Below are positions 1-10,059 of a stretch of DNA of 64,000 bases, in pieces (position 1 is the first letter of the stretch; the number at the start of each line of letters is the position of its first letter). The stretch covers positions 31,963 through 95,962 of the forward strand of contig CAYMEW010000011.1 of NCBI GenBank assembly GCA_964389755.1, read 5' to 3'. This stretch comes from JBBSUQ01 sp964389755 (lineage in GTDB: Bacteria; Bacteroidota; Bacteroidia; Flavobacteriales_D; Crocinitomicaceae). The position numbers were made by a program, and so were the translations under genes. Below the pieces are notes generated by a model. The model ran no database searches and was not told the DNA's origin. It worked only from the letters and a program-made list of their open reading frames with translations.

Positions 1-94
1 ATACTTCTTTATACCTATTCGTTTTAGTAAGTCCGGGCGAAAAGGCGCATTTTTAAAACCGAAACACCATTTATATTTACAAAACCAGTTTTAT

Positions 95-1006
95 ATGGTT
101 CGCATGTCAGATAATCATTCCAGACCGTTTGCAATTCCGCTTGCATCGTTTCAGTGGCTGAAATACCTAGGACTCGTGGCTGTGGTGCTCGGCGTATACA
201 TCGTAGCTCAATGTTATTATCATTATGCGGATGACCTGTTTTCCAAATCGCTTACGATCGGTCAGCACCTTCAGATGGCGATCTATGCGATCTGTTCGAT
301 GATAGCGGTGATGATCTGCCCGCTCCTCTTTTTCTCCGGGGCTTTGGTCTATCGTTCTGTTCGCCTGAAAGGCATGCCTTTGCCGGGCGCGCTGGCGCGA
401 GACCTTTTGGTAATCCTTCCATTGGGAGTTTTTTTATGGTATTATTCCGCCTACCTGGAACAACCTGTTTCCGTGCGTTTCTATGCGAGAATATTTCGTA
501 TACAACAATTAGAACCGGGAGAGAAACTGCAGGATACCGATGATTACGAACTTTTCCAGCTTCCGGGTTTAAAGGAACTAAATGAGAAAAGGGAAGTACT
601 CGAGGGGGAAATAGCGGACTTTGAAAAGCAGTATCGCAAGGAACCGACGCATGCGATGGCATCTTATATAGACGAATTAAAACGTCAGCGCGAAAAGTGT
701 ACGGATGAAATTCAGGTGATTCATTTCACGCCTTTTTATACGATTCTTTTCCTGGTCTTCGGTTTGCTCCTGGGATATTTGCTCCCGATACATCGCGCAG
801 CGCTGGTCGGTATTTTGATCGCGGTTGGATATTCCTGGTATCTGGTCAGCGGTGTGCTGGGGGAGGCACTGGATTTCGGATATTCGGAAAAGCACCGCCT
901 CCTGCTTCTGAAGATCGGCCTTTTGTGTGTCATTAACGCGGTTTTGTTCGTTGTTGCTTTGCAAGCCATGCGACGAAATGAGAAACGTGCTTCTACAAAT
1001 TTCTAA
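95..1006 (+). CDS. Polytopic membrane protein of unknown function
   Basis: I do not recognise the family. The 303-residue product has hydrophobic segments near residues 22-42, 65-87 and 103-120, then a charged, probably helical soluble stretch of about 100 residues (130-230, rich in E, K and R, with coiled-coil character around ELNEKREVLEGEIADFEKQ). It ends with three more membrane segments near 215-300 and a basic tail. A -7 like box (TATATTTA, 72-79) lies just upstream. ATG 95 and ATG 104 are both possible starts, and the second gives the N-terminus MSDNHSRPF. It stands alone, with the next gene on the same strand more than 150 nt away. Confidence 0.75.
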   Translation: MVRMSDNHSRPFAIPLASFQWLKYLGLVAVVLGVYIVAQCYYHYADDLFSKSLTIGQHLQMAIYAICSMIAVMICPLLFFSGALVYRSVRLKGMPLPGALARDLLVILPLGVFLWYYSAYLEQPVSVRFYARIFRIQQLEPGEKLQDTDDYELFQLPGLKELNEKREVLEGEIADFEKQYRKEPTHAMASYIDELKRQREKCTDEIQVIHFTPFYTILFLVFGLLLGYLLPIHRAALVGILIAVGYSWYLVSGVLGEALDFGYSEKHRLLLLKIGLLCVINAVLFVVALQAMRRNEKRASTNF

Positions 1007-1173
1007 CGACCTGAATTTTTTTGGATAGAGTATCACAAACAAATGGGTTTGGAAGAATCTGATCTGACAGATATTACCTTTTTTGGTTAAAAACTAACTG
1101 ATACGTTTTAAGCGCCTTGAACAGAAATACTGCTTATCTTCGTCAACACTAAAACGATTGTGAATTGAAGAAT

Positions 1174-1911
1174 ATGACAAAAAGAATAGTTTTAATAGGA
1201 ATACTCATCTTATCCGGAATTTGGCAGCACATTTTTGCGCAACATATTGAATTTAAAGATCCCCGATTTAAGAAATGTCTTTTGGATCCTGAATTAGGAA
1301 TTGATACAAACCATAACCTGGAAATAGAGTTTGAGGAAGCACTGTCAGTTAAAGTTATAGAACTAAATAAAAAGGACTTAACTGACATTTCGGAGATCAG
1401 ATTTTTTAAAAATTTAGAGAGGCTAAGTTGTTATGAGAATAAAATCGACTCCTTGATTATTGAGGACTTGCCTAAGCTCAAAGAGCTTAACTGCCGGACC
1501 AATCATATCACGTACCTGAAAATCGAGCAATTAATTTCGTTAGAAAAATTAATTGCGGGAATGAATCAGTTAACTTTTGTTGAAATCAATGATTGCCCCA
1601 ATTTGCAAAGTTTGTATTTGCAATATAATCAGCTAACCAATATTGATTTAACGAAATTTCCATTACTCAAATACGTGGAGATTTCACATAATGAATTGCA
1701 TCAGATTGACATTTCCAGGAACTCAAACCTGATTCAAATTACAGTTGACTATAATAAACTGAAAGAATTGGATATTCGTAAAAATACCGCCATTAAATAC
1801 ATTTATGTTGATGACGATGTGGAGCGGATTATGACGAAAGAGCAAAAGAAAATATCGCCGTTTCTGATAAAACCACCTGCAGAAATGACTCCGCCTCCAA
1901 GTGGAAAATAA
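1174..1911 (+). CDS. Secreted leucine-rich-repeat protein
   Basis: A signal peptide (KRIVLIGILILSGIWQHIFA) precedes an N-terminal cap of the kind seen in Bacteroidota internalin-like proteins (FKKCLLDPELGIDTNHNLEI) and about seven leucine-rich repeats, residues 60-215 (for example LERLSCYENKIDSLIIEDLP, then LQSLYLQYNQLTNIDLTKF). The C-terminus ends in a Pro-rich tail (PPAEMTPPPSGK) with no T9SS sorting domain, so it is probably periplasmic or surface exposed by another route. I start it at ATG 1174. The upstream TTG at 1165 would only add three residues. A plausible promoter (TTG 1116-1118, TATCTTCG 1135-1142) precedes it. Such repeats usually bind proteins; the partner is unknown. Confidence 0.8.
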   Translation: MTKRIVLIGILILSGIWQHIFAQHIEFKDPRFKKCLLDPELGIDTNHNLEIEFEEALSVKVIELNKKDLTDISEIRFFKNLERLSCYENKIDSLIIEDLPKLKELNCRTNHITYLKIEQLISLEKLIAGMNQLTFVEINDCPNLQSLYLQYNQLTNIDLTKFPLLKYVEISHNELHQIDISRNSNLIQITVDYNKLKELDIRKNTAIKYIYVDDDVERIMTKEQKKISPFLIKPPAEMTPPPSGK

Positions 1912-2060
1912 ATGCAATTAGTTGCGTTCATCAAATAAAGATTCGAACTCACTGAAAAATGATTAAATTTCCGGTAACAGCCGGAAATGTGGTTTAGTCT
2001 TTTGCATTTTAACGAGGTAAACGAACACGCGCCTAGTTCAGAAACATCAACCGATTGAAT

Positions 2061-2774
2061 ATGCTTTCAACATTCGAACAATTCTATCTCAAAATCAGGA
2101 CGAACAGATGGTACTGGCTATTTTCACTATTTTGCCGTCTGACATTGGCCTGTGCTTTTATTGCTGCGGGCCTAGTGAAAATTGTCGGTGAACGATTCGC
2201 GAGTGGTTTATCGGACAGGCATCCAATGGGTGCTTACCTCGAGGCATTGCATCGTACGGGATTTTACTACACGTTTATTGGAATTGCCCAGGTAGCTGCG
2301 GCCGTTTTGCTGTTAATACCCCGAACAGTGACTTTGGGAGCATTGCTGTACTTCCCGATCATCTTAAATATTTGCTTGCTTTCGTATGCAGTTCGTTTCG
2401 AAGGTTCGATCGTAACCTCGCCTTTAATGGTTCTGGCAAACATGTATTTACTTGTATGGAATTATGACAGGTTGCGATATATTTTGCCATTTAAGCGTTT
2501 TTCAGACTTTGGGATAGTTTTGAAACCGAAGAAATACAATACCAAATTTCCCTGGCTCTTTTTCATGGGAGTAGCGGCGATGATTGCGCTAACCATCTTA
2601 TTTGCCCGGTTCGGCCATGAGGTGACCCCACGAAATTCATTATCCGATTGTAAAAAGCAATTTGAGTACACGCGGAGCGGAGTTTCCGGAGAGGCATTTT
2701 GCGAGTGCATTCACATGAGCGATCGATCATTGGAAGAATGCCTGAAAGAATTTGAAGATGCAAAGGAAAAATAA
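2061..2774 (+). CDS. DoxX-like integral membrane protein with C-terminal Cys-containing tail
   Basis: The first 150 residues form four hydrophobic helices arranged like DoxX/MauE-type proteins (RLTLACAFIAAGLVKIVG, then GIAQVAAAVLLLIPRTVTLG and a third and fourth helix). A fifth helix follows near residue 175. The C-terminal 50 residues are soluble and carry three cysteines (DCKKQFEY, AFCECIHMS), plus a fourth in LEECLKEF. DoxX family members are linked to quinone or thiol redox chemistry, but the sequence does not show which activity applies here. ATG 2061 is preferred over TTG 2055. The gene is monocistronic as far as I can see. Confidence 0.7.
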   Translation: MLSTFEQFYLKIRTNRWYWLFSLFCRLTLACAFIAAGLVKIVGERFASGLSDRHPMGAYLEALHRTGFYYTFIGIAQVAAAVLLLIPRTVTLGALLYFPIILNICLLSYAVRFEGSIVTSPLMVLANMYLLVWNYDRLRYILPFKRFSDFGIVLKPKKYNTKFPWLFFMGVAAMIALTILFARFGHEVTPRNSLSDCKKQFEYTRSGVSGEAFCECIHMSDRSLEECLKEFEDAKEK

Positions 2775-2844
2775 GAATCCCAAGTTAAGAGGAGCTACAG
2801 GATAATCATTTTTAGCTGTTAGGATACTGAAAAACGCAAATCTG

Positions 2845-3495
2845 ATGCACAAAATAATTACCCTCATTTTTCTCGTTCCCCTGTTCGCTCATTCGCAGGA
2901 AGTTATTCATGTAGAACAATACGACTTAGACGTGTCTACCGGTTACCGTGGTTCGGAGCTGGCATATATCGATTCGCTTTTTGAAGCGTCCGGGTTCACG
3001 ATCTTCCTGGCGCGTTTACTGCCACTTTGCGAGGGAGAAGATTGTTTTGAACAATCCATTATTCGGGAAGAACAGGACACAAAACGTCTACCGGCAGATT
3101 CCTTATTTACGGCAACATATTTTACCGGGGTGTCATGGCAACTTGTCGACACTTCTCAACTCATTGCAGTGGATCCGGCCGATTATCCGTTCCTACTTAC
3201 GCAATTATTGGCAGGTCCCAGGGAATTAGCTTCCGATGAGGTCGTAACTGCGTGTTACAACCCGCGGCATGCCATTCTGTTTCAAAATGCGCAGGGCCGC
3301 ATCATCGCGATCCAGGAGATTTGTTTTGAATGCGGACACACCAAAGTCGGGATCTACACGACCCAACTGCGTTATAATACGGCTGCGTTATTTTGGGAGT
3401 TGTTTGCCCGATATGGTAGGTTGCATTATTTTAAAATGAACTTCCCTCAGCCCAATAGTATCAAATTGAGTGAGTTTGGTACACGGAGCTTGTAA
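2845..3495 (+). CDS. Secreted protein of unknown function (CYNPRHAI motif)
   Basis: A short signal peptide (IITLIFLVPLFAHSQ) is followed by a 200-residue globular domain. Near the C-terminal third it has CYNPRHAILFQNAQG followed by ICFECGHTKVG, a Cys-containing pattern I have seen in uncharacterised Bacteroidota secreted proteins. Cys residues at LCEGEDCF, CYNPRH and CFEC could form disulfides or bind a metal. No enzyme motif is recognisable. It starts at ATG 2845, about 70 nt after the DoxX-like gene, and may be co-transcribed with it. Confidence 0.65.
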   Translation: MHKIITLIFLVPLFAHSQEVIHVEQYDLDVSTGYRGSELAYIDSLFEASGFTIFLARLLPLCEGEDCFEQSIIREEQDTKRLPADSLFTATYFTGVSWQLVDTSQLIAVDPADYPFLLTQLLAGPRELASDEVVTACYNPRHAILFQNAQGRIIAIQEICFECGHTKVGIYTTQLRYNTAALFWELFARYGRLHYFKMNFPQPNSIKLSEFGTRSL

Positions 3496-3554
3496 AGAAA
3501 TAAAACAATTACTAATAATATTTTTCTAAATTCGCAGCAACAAACCGAATCTGA

Positions 3555-6500
3555 ATGTTATATAAATCGACCTCTTTAAGATTAATTTTTTTATCTCTGT
3601 TATGTTTCGGAGGTAACTTCTCTCTCGGACAATTTAATTCCAAGCAACTTACAACCGATATTTCTGATCAGATGCTCGATCTCGACCTCAATAATGATGG
3701 TCAGGTTGATATTATTTCAATTGGTTATGATTCAATTGACGGGCATCCTAATCATTTATATTATTTTGAGAATAATTCGGGTGTTTTCCTTGATCCGGTT
3801 CAAATTGGCAACACCCCGCTTGAGAAAAATATCCAATTGAAGAAAGCGGACATTAATAATGACGGTTTTTCAGATGTGATTTATTTAGACAAAACGGCTG
3901 GCGCCGTAAGTGTATACCAAAATCTCCAAAACGGAAGTCTGTCGGCTCCTATACAAATTATCAGTCAGTTTCCCGAAATTGATGTTGTTGAATTCGCTGA
4001 TATCGATAATGACAATCAGATCGACATTGTTTTATCCAGTTTATTCACGGATGAAATTGTATGGTTTAAAAACCAGGGCATGTTTGCGTTCGGAAATGCG
4101 CAGACCATCGTAGCTTTAAATCCGGGAAATTATACAATACGATTTACCTTAACTGATTATGATTCAGACGGTGATAAGGATTTGTTTTACATTTCACAAA
4201 TGACGCAACAACTGATGTTTACTATAAATTTGGGTAGTGCGGTATTCGATTCACCAGCAGTCATTGATTTTTACATCTCCCTTAGTAATTCTTACGCGCC
4301 TATCCTTAATCATATGGACATAAATCAAGACGGCACGGATGATCTGGTGGTAAATATGCTTGCTTCCGATGATAATATACTTTGGTATGAGTTTGTTTCG
4401 GGGATCATTTCTCCGAGGCACGAATTATCCCCCATTGGGATGAGTACTTTGTATCACCCTCTGTTTACCATCTATGAGGATTTGAACGGAGACGGGTACA
4501 ACGAACTCATTCTTGCGGACTGGAATGACATAAAATATTTCCCAAATAACGCCGGAACGATCTCTTCGAATCCCGTCACACTTATTTCCAATTTACCGTC
4601 GTACATAACAAATATTTCGATTAGAGATTACAATAGCGACAATAATCCCGATATTGTAGTTAATGATGCCAATACAGGTATACAATGTTATTCCAACAAT
4701 ACCAATTTCAGTTTCGGCTTGGTTCAGACACTTAGTCCTGAGATAATAAGGCCTGATTATGTGATTTCATCCGATCTGGATTCTGACGGTTTGACCGATA
4801 TCGTATTTTTAAAGAACTCCTCGCGTGAGTTGAACTGGATGAAAAATTTGGGGAATGATAATTTTGGTCCACCACAAGTATTTTTTACCGTCCCAATTGC
4901 TCCCTTATACTTAACACCGGATGTAAAAGAGTTTCAACTTGCAGATCTCGATAATGATGGCATACATGATCTCGTGACTCTTAAAGGTATAGGTTCATCG
5001 GGGTATATTGAATATTTTAAAGGTACCGGCAATATGGTGTTTGCTGCGTCAACAGGGATATCCGCAACATCACTGGATGTTTTGAGTTTCAGAATTGCAG
5101 ACCTTGAGAATGACAATGACTTGGACATTATCTATTATTCTTATTATGATAATCAGGTGGGGTTTTATGAAAACCTGGGTGCCGGAGCGTTTAGTGCTGC
5201 CCAAATAATTGATAATACCTGCGATAATCCATATGTAATAACCGTATCTGATCTTGATAATGACTCTGACCTTGATGTTATTAGTGTTTCTGTTGGAGAC
5301 AATAAGATGAAGGCACATATAAATACGGGCAATAACATGTTCGCAACGCCTGTGGTAATATCCAGTCAGCTATCCGCAAATTCCTATCAAATCTTCTCGG
5401 AAGACGCAGATACGGACGGTCTATCAGATATTATTTTGTCGACGCATGGCGGTAACAAAGTCAGTTGGTTTAAAAATACTGGGAATGGTACTTTTTCCGG
5501 TGAAAATATAATCACTACGGGCATGAATCTACCAAACATCCAACCTTTCGATTACGATGATGACGGTGATCCGGATATTCTTTGCAAATCAAGTTTCGAC
5601 CCCAAGGGAACCTATTTACTTGAGAATCTTGGGAACGGAAATTTTCTTCCCATGGGACCAAAGATTATGAATATTTTGTTTGCAGATGCAACTTTCAATG
5701 ATTTTGACAACGACGGGGACCTTGATATCGTTTCAAGTGCTGAAAACCGTCTGTTTTATTCAGAGAATCTTCATAATAAAACCGTTATTGAGGGAAAGAT
5801 ATTCTGCGATTTGAATAATAACGGTGCGTTGGATAGTTCGGACGTTGGAATGACCGTAGTTGGTATCGGTACTAATCCCGCAGCAAGTTATGTATTTAGT
5901 GATAATGTGGGTAATTATCGCATTAGTTTCTACGACTCATCACAAGCGTATACAGTTTACACACAGTTACTTCCGAATTGGGATTTGACAACTGATTCAT
6001 CAACCTACACCGTGTTTGTTGGTCCTGTGCTATCAGAGATAGACAGTCTCAATTTTGGTTTTTATCCGGCTGTAGTGGCAGATTCCATTTCAGCACAACT
6101 TATTGGTGGTCTTCCGAGATGTAATGATACGATTAATTACTGGCTGAATGTCAGAAATCACGGAACATCTATTCCTTCAGGAGTTATCAGCCTGGATTTG
6201 GATACTAATTTAATCTACGTATCTGCTAATCCTCTTCCTGACTCTGTTTCCAACGGAATTTATTACTGGAATTACGAAGATCTGTTTTACTTTAATGATA
6301 CAGCGATTAAAATTCATGTAGCAACTCCGGATTTCACGTTTTCCGGGGAGGAATTCGTCTCAGGTTCCGAGGTTACGGTACTGGACAATTTGGGTAACGT
6401 GGTTTACGTGACACAGGATACTCTGCGTCAGACGCTTGTATGCGCATACGACCCTAATGATAAATCGTCTGAGCCCAATGGGATCGGCTATCATGGTTAT

Positions 6501-7526
6501 GTTAATCAGTTGAACGAAATAGAATATTTAATACGATTTCAAAATACAGGAACCGATACCGCTAAACTAATTGTGATTCGTGATCAACTGGATCCGCATC
6601 TGGATTGGTCATCTTTGCGGCCAGTCAGCGGAAGTCATGATTTTAATGTAACGGTAGATACATCCGGATTAGTGACATTCACTTTTTCGGATATCTATTT
6701 ACCGGATAGTAATGTGAATGAACTGGCAAGCCACGGTTACGTTTCTTACAGGATAAACGCCAATGAAAATCTTCCTGCCGGTACGGTTGTTTCAAACCAT
6801 GCGGAAATTTATTTCGATGAGAATCCCGCGGTACTCACCAATTATAAAGTACTGACGCTTTTCAATTGCGAATCCTTATTCGCAGGTGCTCCTCAATCGA
6901 ACGATATATTTTGTGCAAATGATTCGATCCAATTCGGGATCGATTACCCGGAAACACACTATGAGTGGCAAAGTTTATCTCCTTCCTCCACAGATGACGG
7001 TGCGCAAGTAACTATTCATCCCCAAACAATAGGAATGAATTCTTATACTGTTTATGCAGAAAATGCGATTTGTAGCTTGGACTCGGTAGTTTCGTTCAAT
7101 GTTTCGTCTGTTTCCGTCTTTTCTGAAGGTGAAGTGGAGATTTGTGAAGGAGACAGCATCATGATTTACAATGTATATCAAAGCTTAGCAGGGATTTATT
7201 CGGATACTTTACAAAATCAGTTCGGTTGCGATTCAGTGGTTGTTAAAGAATTAATTGTTGAGACTTGCCTCGGTACTAAAGAATTAACGTACAACTCTCC
7301 AAAAATTTATCCAAACCCAACTGAAGGTAAAATATATGCCGATTTTGTGCAGCCGTTTAATGGAGTAATAATAATTCGGGATATAACCGGAAAAGATTGT
7401 TTTGTTCAAAAATACGTTAATAAACAGAATTTGGAAATATGGCTTGCGGGACAAACGGGTATTTATTTTCTGGAGATTCGTGAGGCAGGAAAAGTTAAAA
7501 GAATTTATAAATTAGTAAAATACTAG
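3555..7526 (+). CDS. Large FG-GAP/VCBS-repeat surface protein with T9SS sorting domain
   Basis: A signal peptide at 1-25 is followed by a beta-propeller region (about 30-750) in which I count 14 calcium-binding-like repeats such as DLDLNNDGQVDIIS, DINNDGFSDVIYL, DYDSDGDKDLFYI and DFDNDGDLDIVS. Next comes an SdrD-B-like module (FCDLNNNGALDSSD, about 760-860) and a conserved-repeat/DUF11-like domain (YDPNDKSSEPNG to YFDENPAV, about 975-1120). A linker leads to a type A T9SS sorting domain at the C-terminus (IYPNPTEGKI to KRIYKLVKY). The design is that of a cell-surface adhesin or matrix protein exported by the type IX system. The binding target cannot be read from the sequence. Confidence 0.9.
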   Translation: MLYKSTSLRLIFLSLLCFGGNFSLGQFNSKQLTTDISDQMLDLDLNNDGQVDIISIGYDSIDGHPNHLYYFENNSGVFLDPVQIGNTPLEKNIQLKKADINNDGFSDVIYLDKTAGAVSVYQNLQNGSLSAPIQIISQFPEIDVVEFADIDNDNQIDIVLSSLFTDEIVWFKNQGMFAFGNAQTIVALNPGNYTIRFTLTDYDSDGDKDLFYISQMTQQLMFTINLGSAVFDSPAVIDFYISLSNSYAPILNHMDINQDGTDDLVVNMLASDDNILWYEFVSGIISPRHELSPIGMSTLYHPLFTIYEDLNGDGYNELILADWNDIKYFPNNAGTISSNPVTLISNLPSYITNISIRDYNSDNNPDIVVNDANTGIQCYSNNTNFSFGLVQTLSPEIIRPDYVISSDLDSDGLTDIVFLKNSSRELNWMKNLGNDNFGPPQVFFTVPIAPLYLTPDVKEFQLADLDNDGIHDLVTLKGIGSSGYIEYFKGTGNMVFAASTGISATSLDVLSFRIADLENDNDLDIIYYSYYDNQVGFYENLGAGAFSAAQIIDNTCDNPYVITVSDLDNDSDLDVISVSVGDNKMKAHINTGNNMFATPVVISSQLSANSYQIFSEDADTDGLSDIILSTHGGNKVSWFKNTGNGTFSGENIITTGMNLPNIQPFDYDDDGDPDILCKSSFDPKGTYLLENLGNGNFLPMGPKIMNILFADATFNDFDNDGDLDIVSSAENRLFYSENLHNKTVIEGKIFCDLNNNGALDSSDVGMTVVGIGTNPAASYVFSDNVGNYRISFYDSSQAYTVYTQLLPNWDLTTDSSTYTVFVGPVLSEIDSLNFGFYPAVVADSISAQLIGGLPRCNDTINYWLNVRNHGTSIPSGVISLDLDTNLIYVSANPLPDSVSNGIYYWNYEDLFYFNDTAIKIHVATPDFTFSGEEFVSGSEVTVLDNLGNVVYVTQDTLRQTLVCAYDPNDKSSEPNGIGYHGYVNQLNEIEYLIRFQNTGTDTAKLIVIRDQLDPHLDWSSLRPVSGSHDFNVTVDTSGLVTFTFSDIYLPDSNVNELASHGYVSYRINANENLPAGTVVSNHAEIYFDENPAVLTNYKVLTLFNCESLFAGAPQSNDIFCANDSIQFGIDYPETHYEWQSLSPSSTDDGAQVTIHPQTIGMNSYTVYAENAICSLDSVVSFNVSSVSVFSEGEVEICEGDSIMIYNVYQSLAGIYSDTLQNQFGCDSVVVKELIVETCLGTKELTYNSPKIYPNPTEGKIYADFVQPFNGVIIIRDITGKDCFVQKYVNKQNLEIWLAGQTGIYFLEIREAGKVKRIYKLVKY

Positions 7527-7720
7527 TCTCCTTTAAGAAAATAATAGGCACCTTGGCGTTTTCGCTGGCAAATGTTTGAATACCTTAATTTTCAGTTTGA
7601 TTAATTTGAACTGAGACCTTTTCATGAAAATGCGAATTACTGGTACCGGGATATGGATCAGGAAGCCATGAAATGAGACGTGGAGTGTGGCTGCTTTAAA
7701 AAATCTGTCAGGCACGAAGA

Positions 7721-8692
7721 TTAGCGGATATAGACTGTATATATTCTTTTTCGACTGTTTTTACTGAAGTCTAAAGTTACATTCGGATTTTTTTTACGGC
7801 ACATTTTTTTGAAGCGACGTATGTCCCTACAAGACAATTTCTTTTGGGTTTCGATGTTAAAATCGAATTCTATTCCTTTTTCGATCATGCAAGGTGGAGG
7901 GAGAATTGGCTTTAGCAGTTTCAGGCTCAGTTTGATAAATCGCGGGTGCTCTAGCAGGCAAAGATTTTCAAGTCCACCACGAAAAAAAAGCGGTTCGCTA
8001 TCCATGTCGTGATTTATTTGTATTTCCAGCAAATTCGGGAGAGCCCCCCAGGAACGAGGGATCGAATCGATATAACAGTTGTAGATCATAATGAGTTCAA
8101 GAGAATCCAATTCGCCAATTTTGTGATAGGGAAAAATTGTTTTTTCGGGAATCCAACTTATGAAAAGTGTCTTTAGGTTCTTTAGTTCGAATATCGGGTC
8201 GCTTTCTGCTACCGTAATTGGCGAATCTTCAAAGAAAATCCCTAAGGAAGTCAGTTTTGGCAATTGTATTAAACTCTTGGTCGAAATAGACTTTCCGAAT
8301 GTGAAATCAAGTTCCGACAGGGCATTAAAACCGGTTAACTCTAACTGATAAGCAGATTGAAGGTTCATGTACACCAACTGAGGAAGTGTTCCGAGTTCAT
8401 TTAAAAAATGCACCTGGAAAAGCGAATCTTTCGGTTTATCCGATTTAAACCGTGAAAATGACAGATAGATTGACTCGAGGTTTTTAAACTCCTTTATTGA
8501 AAAGCCGCCCGTAATAGCCGAATCAATCATCCCAATGTCTTTAAAACCAATATGTAAATCTGTGATCGCAAGTTTATCTTCATCTGTGAGTGCTGTATAA
8601 TCGGAATAAGTGATTATACTAACGGTCCGTTGTGCTTTTGCGGAAATGGCCAACACCAAAAATACGCAGATTAGAATTAGTTTATTAGGCAA
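7721..8692 (-). CDS. Secreted leucine-rich-repeat-like protein
   Basis: The N-terminus MPNKLILICVFLVLAISAKAQ is a clear signal peptide, but the only available start codon is TTG at 8692; I find no in-frame ATG upstream. The body carries irregular leucine-rich repeats (LESIYLSFSRFKS, LVYMNLQSAYQLEL, LTSLGIFFEDSP, LKTLFISWIP, LELIMIYNCYIDSI, LLEIQINHDMDS) from about 75 to 235, then a basic C-terminal region with three Cys (PPPCMIEKG, LSCRDIRR, MCRKKNPN). It lacks a T9SS tail. A 7/8 match to the -7 box on the minus strand lies at 8739-8746. Function is unknown; binding by the repeats is likely. Confidence 0.7.
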   Translation of the reverse strand: MPNKLILICVFLVLAISAKAQRTVSIITYSDYTALTDEDKLAITDLHIGFKDIGMIDSAITGGFSIKEFKNLESIYLSFSRFKSDKPKDSLFQVHFLNELGTLPQLVYMNLQSAYQLELTGFNALSELDFTFGKSISTKSLIQLPKLTSLGIFFEDSPITVAESDPIFELKNLKTLFISWIPEKTIFPYHKIGELDSLELIMIYNCYIDSIPRSWGALPNLLEIQINHDMDSEPLFFRGGLENLCLLEHPRFIKLSLKLLKPILPPPCMIEKGIEFDFNIETQKKLSCRDIRRFKKMCRKKNPNVTLDFSKNSRKRIYTVYIR

Positions 8693-8865
8693 TTTTTGAT
8701 CTGTTAATTTGTCTTCTAAAATAGCAAATTCTCTGAAATAAAGGTAATGGCAGTTGAGTACTACCGCTTATTTCTTTTCATTCCGTGCAACCCGGCTCAT
8801 TGTTCTTCATACTATCCTGATTATCATCCGAAAGAAAGATGGGAATACCCGGGTATTCCCATCAG

Positions 8866-10029
8866 TCAGGCTTTTAAGCGCTCAAACAGTTGCAGCATCT
8901 CTTTAAGCGCATTCTCGGAGTGCATGCGTTCGCCGTTTTCGAGTGATTCGAGCGCAGCGGCTGCCGAGCGACTGCGCATTTCTGTTTCAAAATGAGCAAT
9001 TGCTTCCTCTAAAGAGAGATAAGTGCCGGAAGTAAGGGATTCACTGAGTTCCAGGGCGTCGCGCATGGCCATATTCACGCCTTCACCGGCAAAGGGTGGC
9101 ATGACGTGTGCCGCGTCTCCGAGCATGGTGAGATTCGGCAGTGCCTTCCATTCCTCGTTCGGTGGCATGCAGTAGATCGGCCGCGGGATTGCCGGAAGGT
9201 CCATGTTTTCGAATAATTCGAGCCAAAAATCGACCCATTCGGGATAGGTTCTCTGAAACCAGGCCCGCAGTTCCGACTTATCTGAATAATCCGCGATGAG
9301 GTTTTGCGGTATTTCTTCCGTTTTGATACTCGTATAGAAACCGATCTCTCCGTTTGCTTTGTGACCGCCGAGGATGCATTTTTCGCCGCCAAAAGCCATG
9401 ACCTTCCCGCCTTTTAGGAAAGCGGAGATACCCGGTGCTTTTCGGGCCGCATTCCGAATGTTAAATTCGATCATCGTAATACCGGAATAGAATGGTTTGA
9501 TATCCGTGATATACGGACGGATCTTTGAATTCGCACCGTCTGCGGCAATTACGAGGTCTGCATAAGCCTTTCGACCGTCCGCAAAGTGCAATTGCCACCC
9601 GTCATTTTGGTTTTCCATACACAGAAAGTGGCTGTTCCAAACAACTGTTCCGGGTTCCAGGGAATCCAGGAGTATTTTTCGTAGTGCACCACGATCAATT
9701 TCGGGTCGGAAAGAAGGGTTTCCGAAATCTTCTTCGGGTTTGCCGTCGTGATCGCTCAGGAACAGTTCGGCCCGTTCGTTTACGATGATTTTCCGGTCGG
9801 CGCCCGGGAGGAAGTGCTGTTGAAAGGCTTCGATCAGACCTGCGACCTCGAGGGCTGCCAAACCGGAATTTTCGTGCAGGTCGAGCGGGGAGCCCTGTAC
9901 GCGTGCGTGTTCGTCCATATCGCGTTCGTAAACCGTTACCCGAATACCTTTGAGTTGTAAAAGCCGCGCCAGCGTAAGTCCGCCGGGTCCGCCGCCAATG
10001 ATCGCTACTTGTTTATTTTGTAATAACAT
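8866..10029 (-). CDS. FAD-dependent monooxygenase, Tet(X)-like
   Basis: This is a group A flavoprotein hydroxylase of 387 residues. It has the Rossmann GxGxxG motif at 12-17 (IIGGGPGGLTLARLLQ), the FAD/NADPH DG motif at 158-171 (DLVIAADGANSKIR) and the FAD-binding GDAAHVMPPFAGEGVN at 304-319. By memory the whole protein lines up with tetracycline-inactivating Tet(X), including YERD, the LDLH region and GDAAH.MPPFAG.GVN. The stretch that in Tet(X) holds substrate-contacting Arg and His reads differently here (GGKVMAFGGEK, GEIGFYTSIK), so tetracycline as substrate is doubtful. It is the last gene of a minus-strand run after an SRPBCC and an AraC gene, 30 nt behind the latter. Confidence 0.88.
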   Translation of the reverse strand: MLLQNKQVAIIGGGPGGLTLARLLQLKGIRVTVYERDMDEHARVQGSPLDLHENSGLAALEVAGLIEAFQQHFLPGADRKIIVNERAELFLSDHDGKPEEDFGNPSFRPEIDRGALRKILLDSLEPGTVVWNSHFLCMENQNDGWQLHFADGRKAYADLVIAADGANSKIRPYITDIKPFYSGITMIEFNIRNAARKAPGISAFLKGGKVMAFGGEKCILGGHKANGEIGFYTSIKTEEIPQNLIADYSDKSELRAWFQRTYPEWVDFWLELFENMDLPAIPRPIYCMPPNEEWKALPNLTMLGDAAHVMPPFAGEGVNMAMRDALELSESLTSGTYLSLEEAIAHFETEMRSRSAAAALESLENGERMHSENALKEMLQLFERLKA

Positions 10030-10059
10030 GACCGTAAGAATTTAAATTACGGTGCAAAC

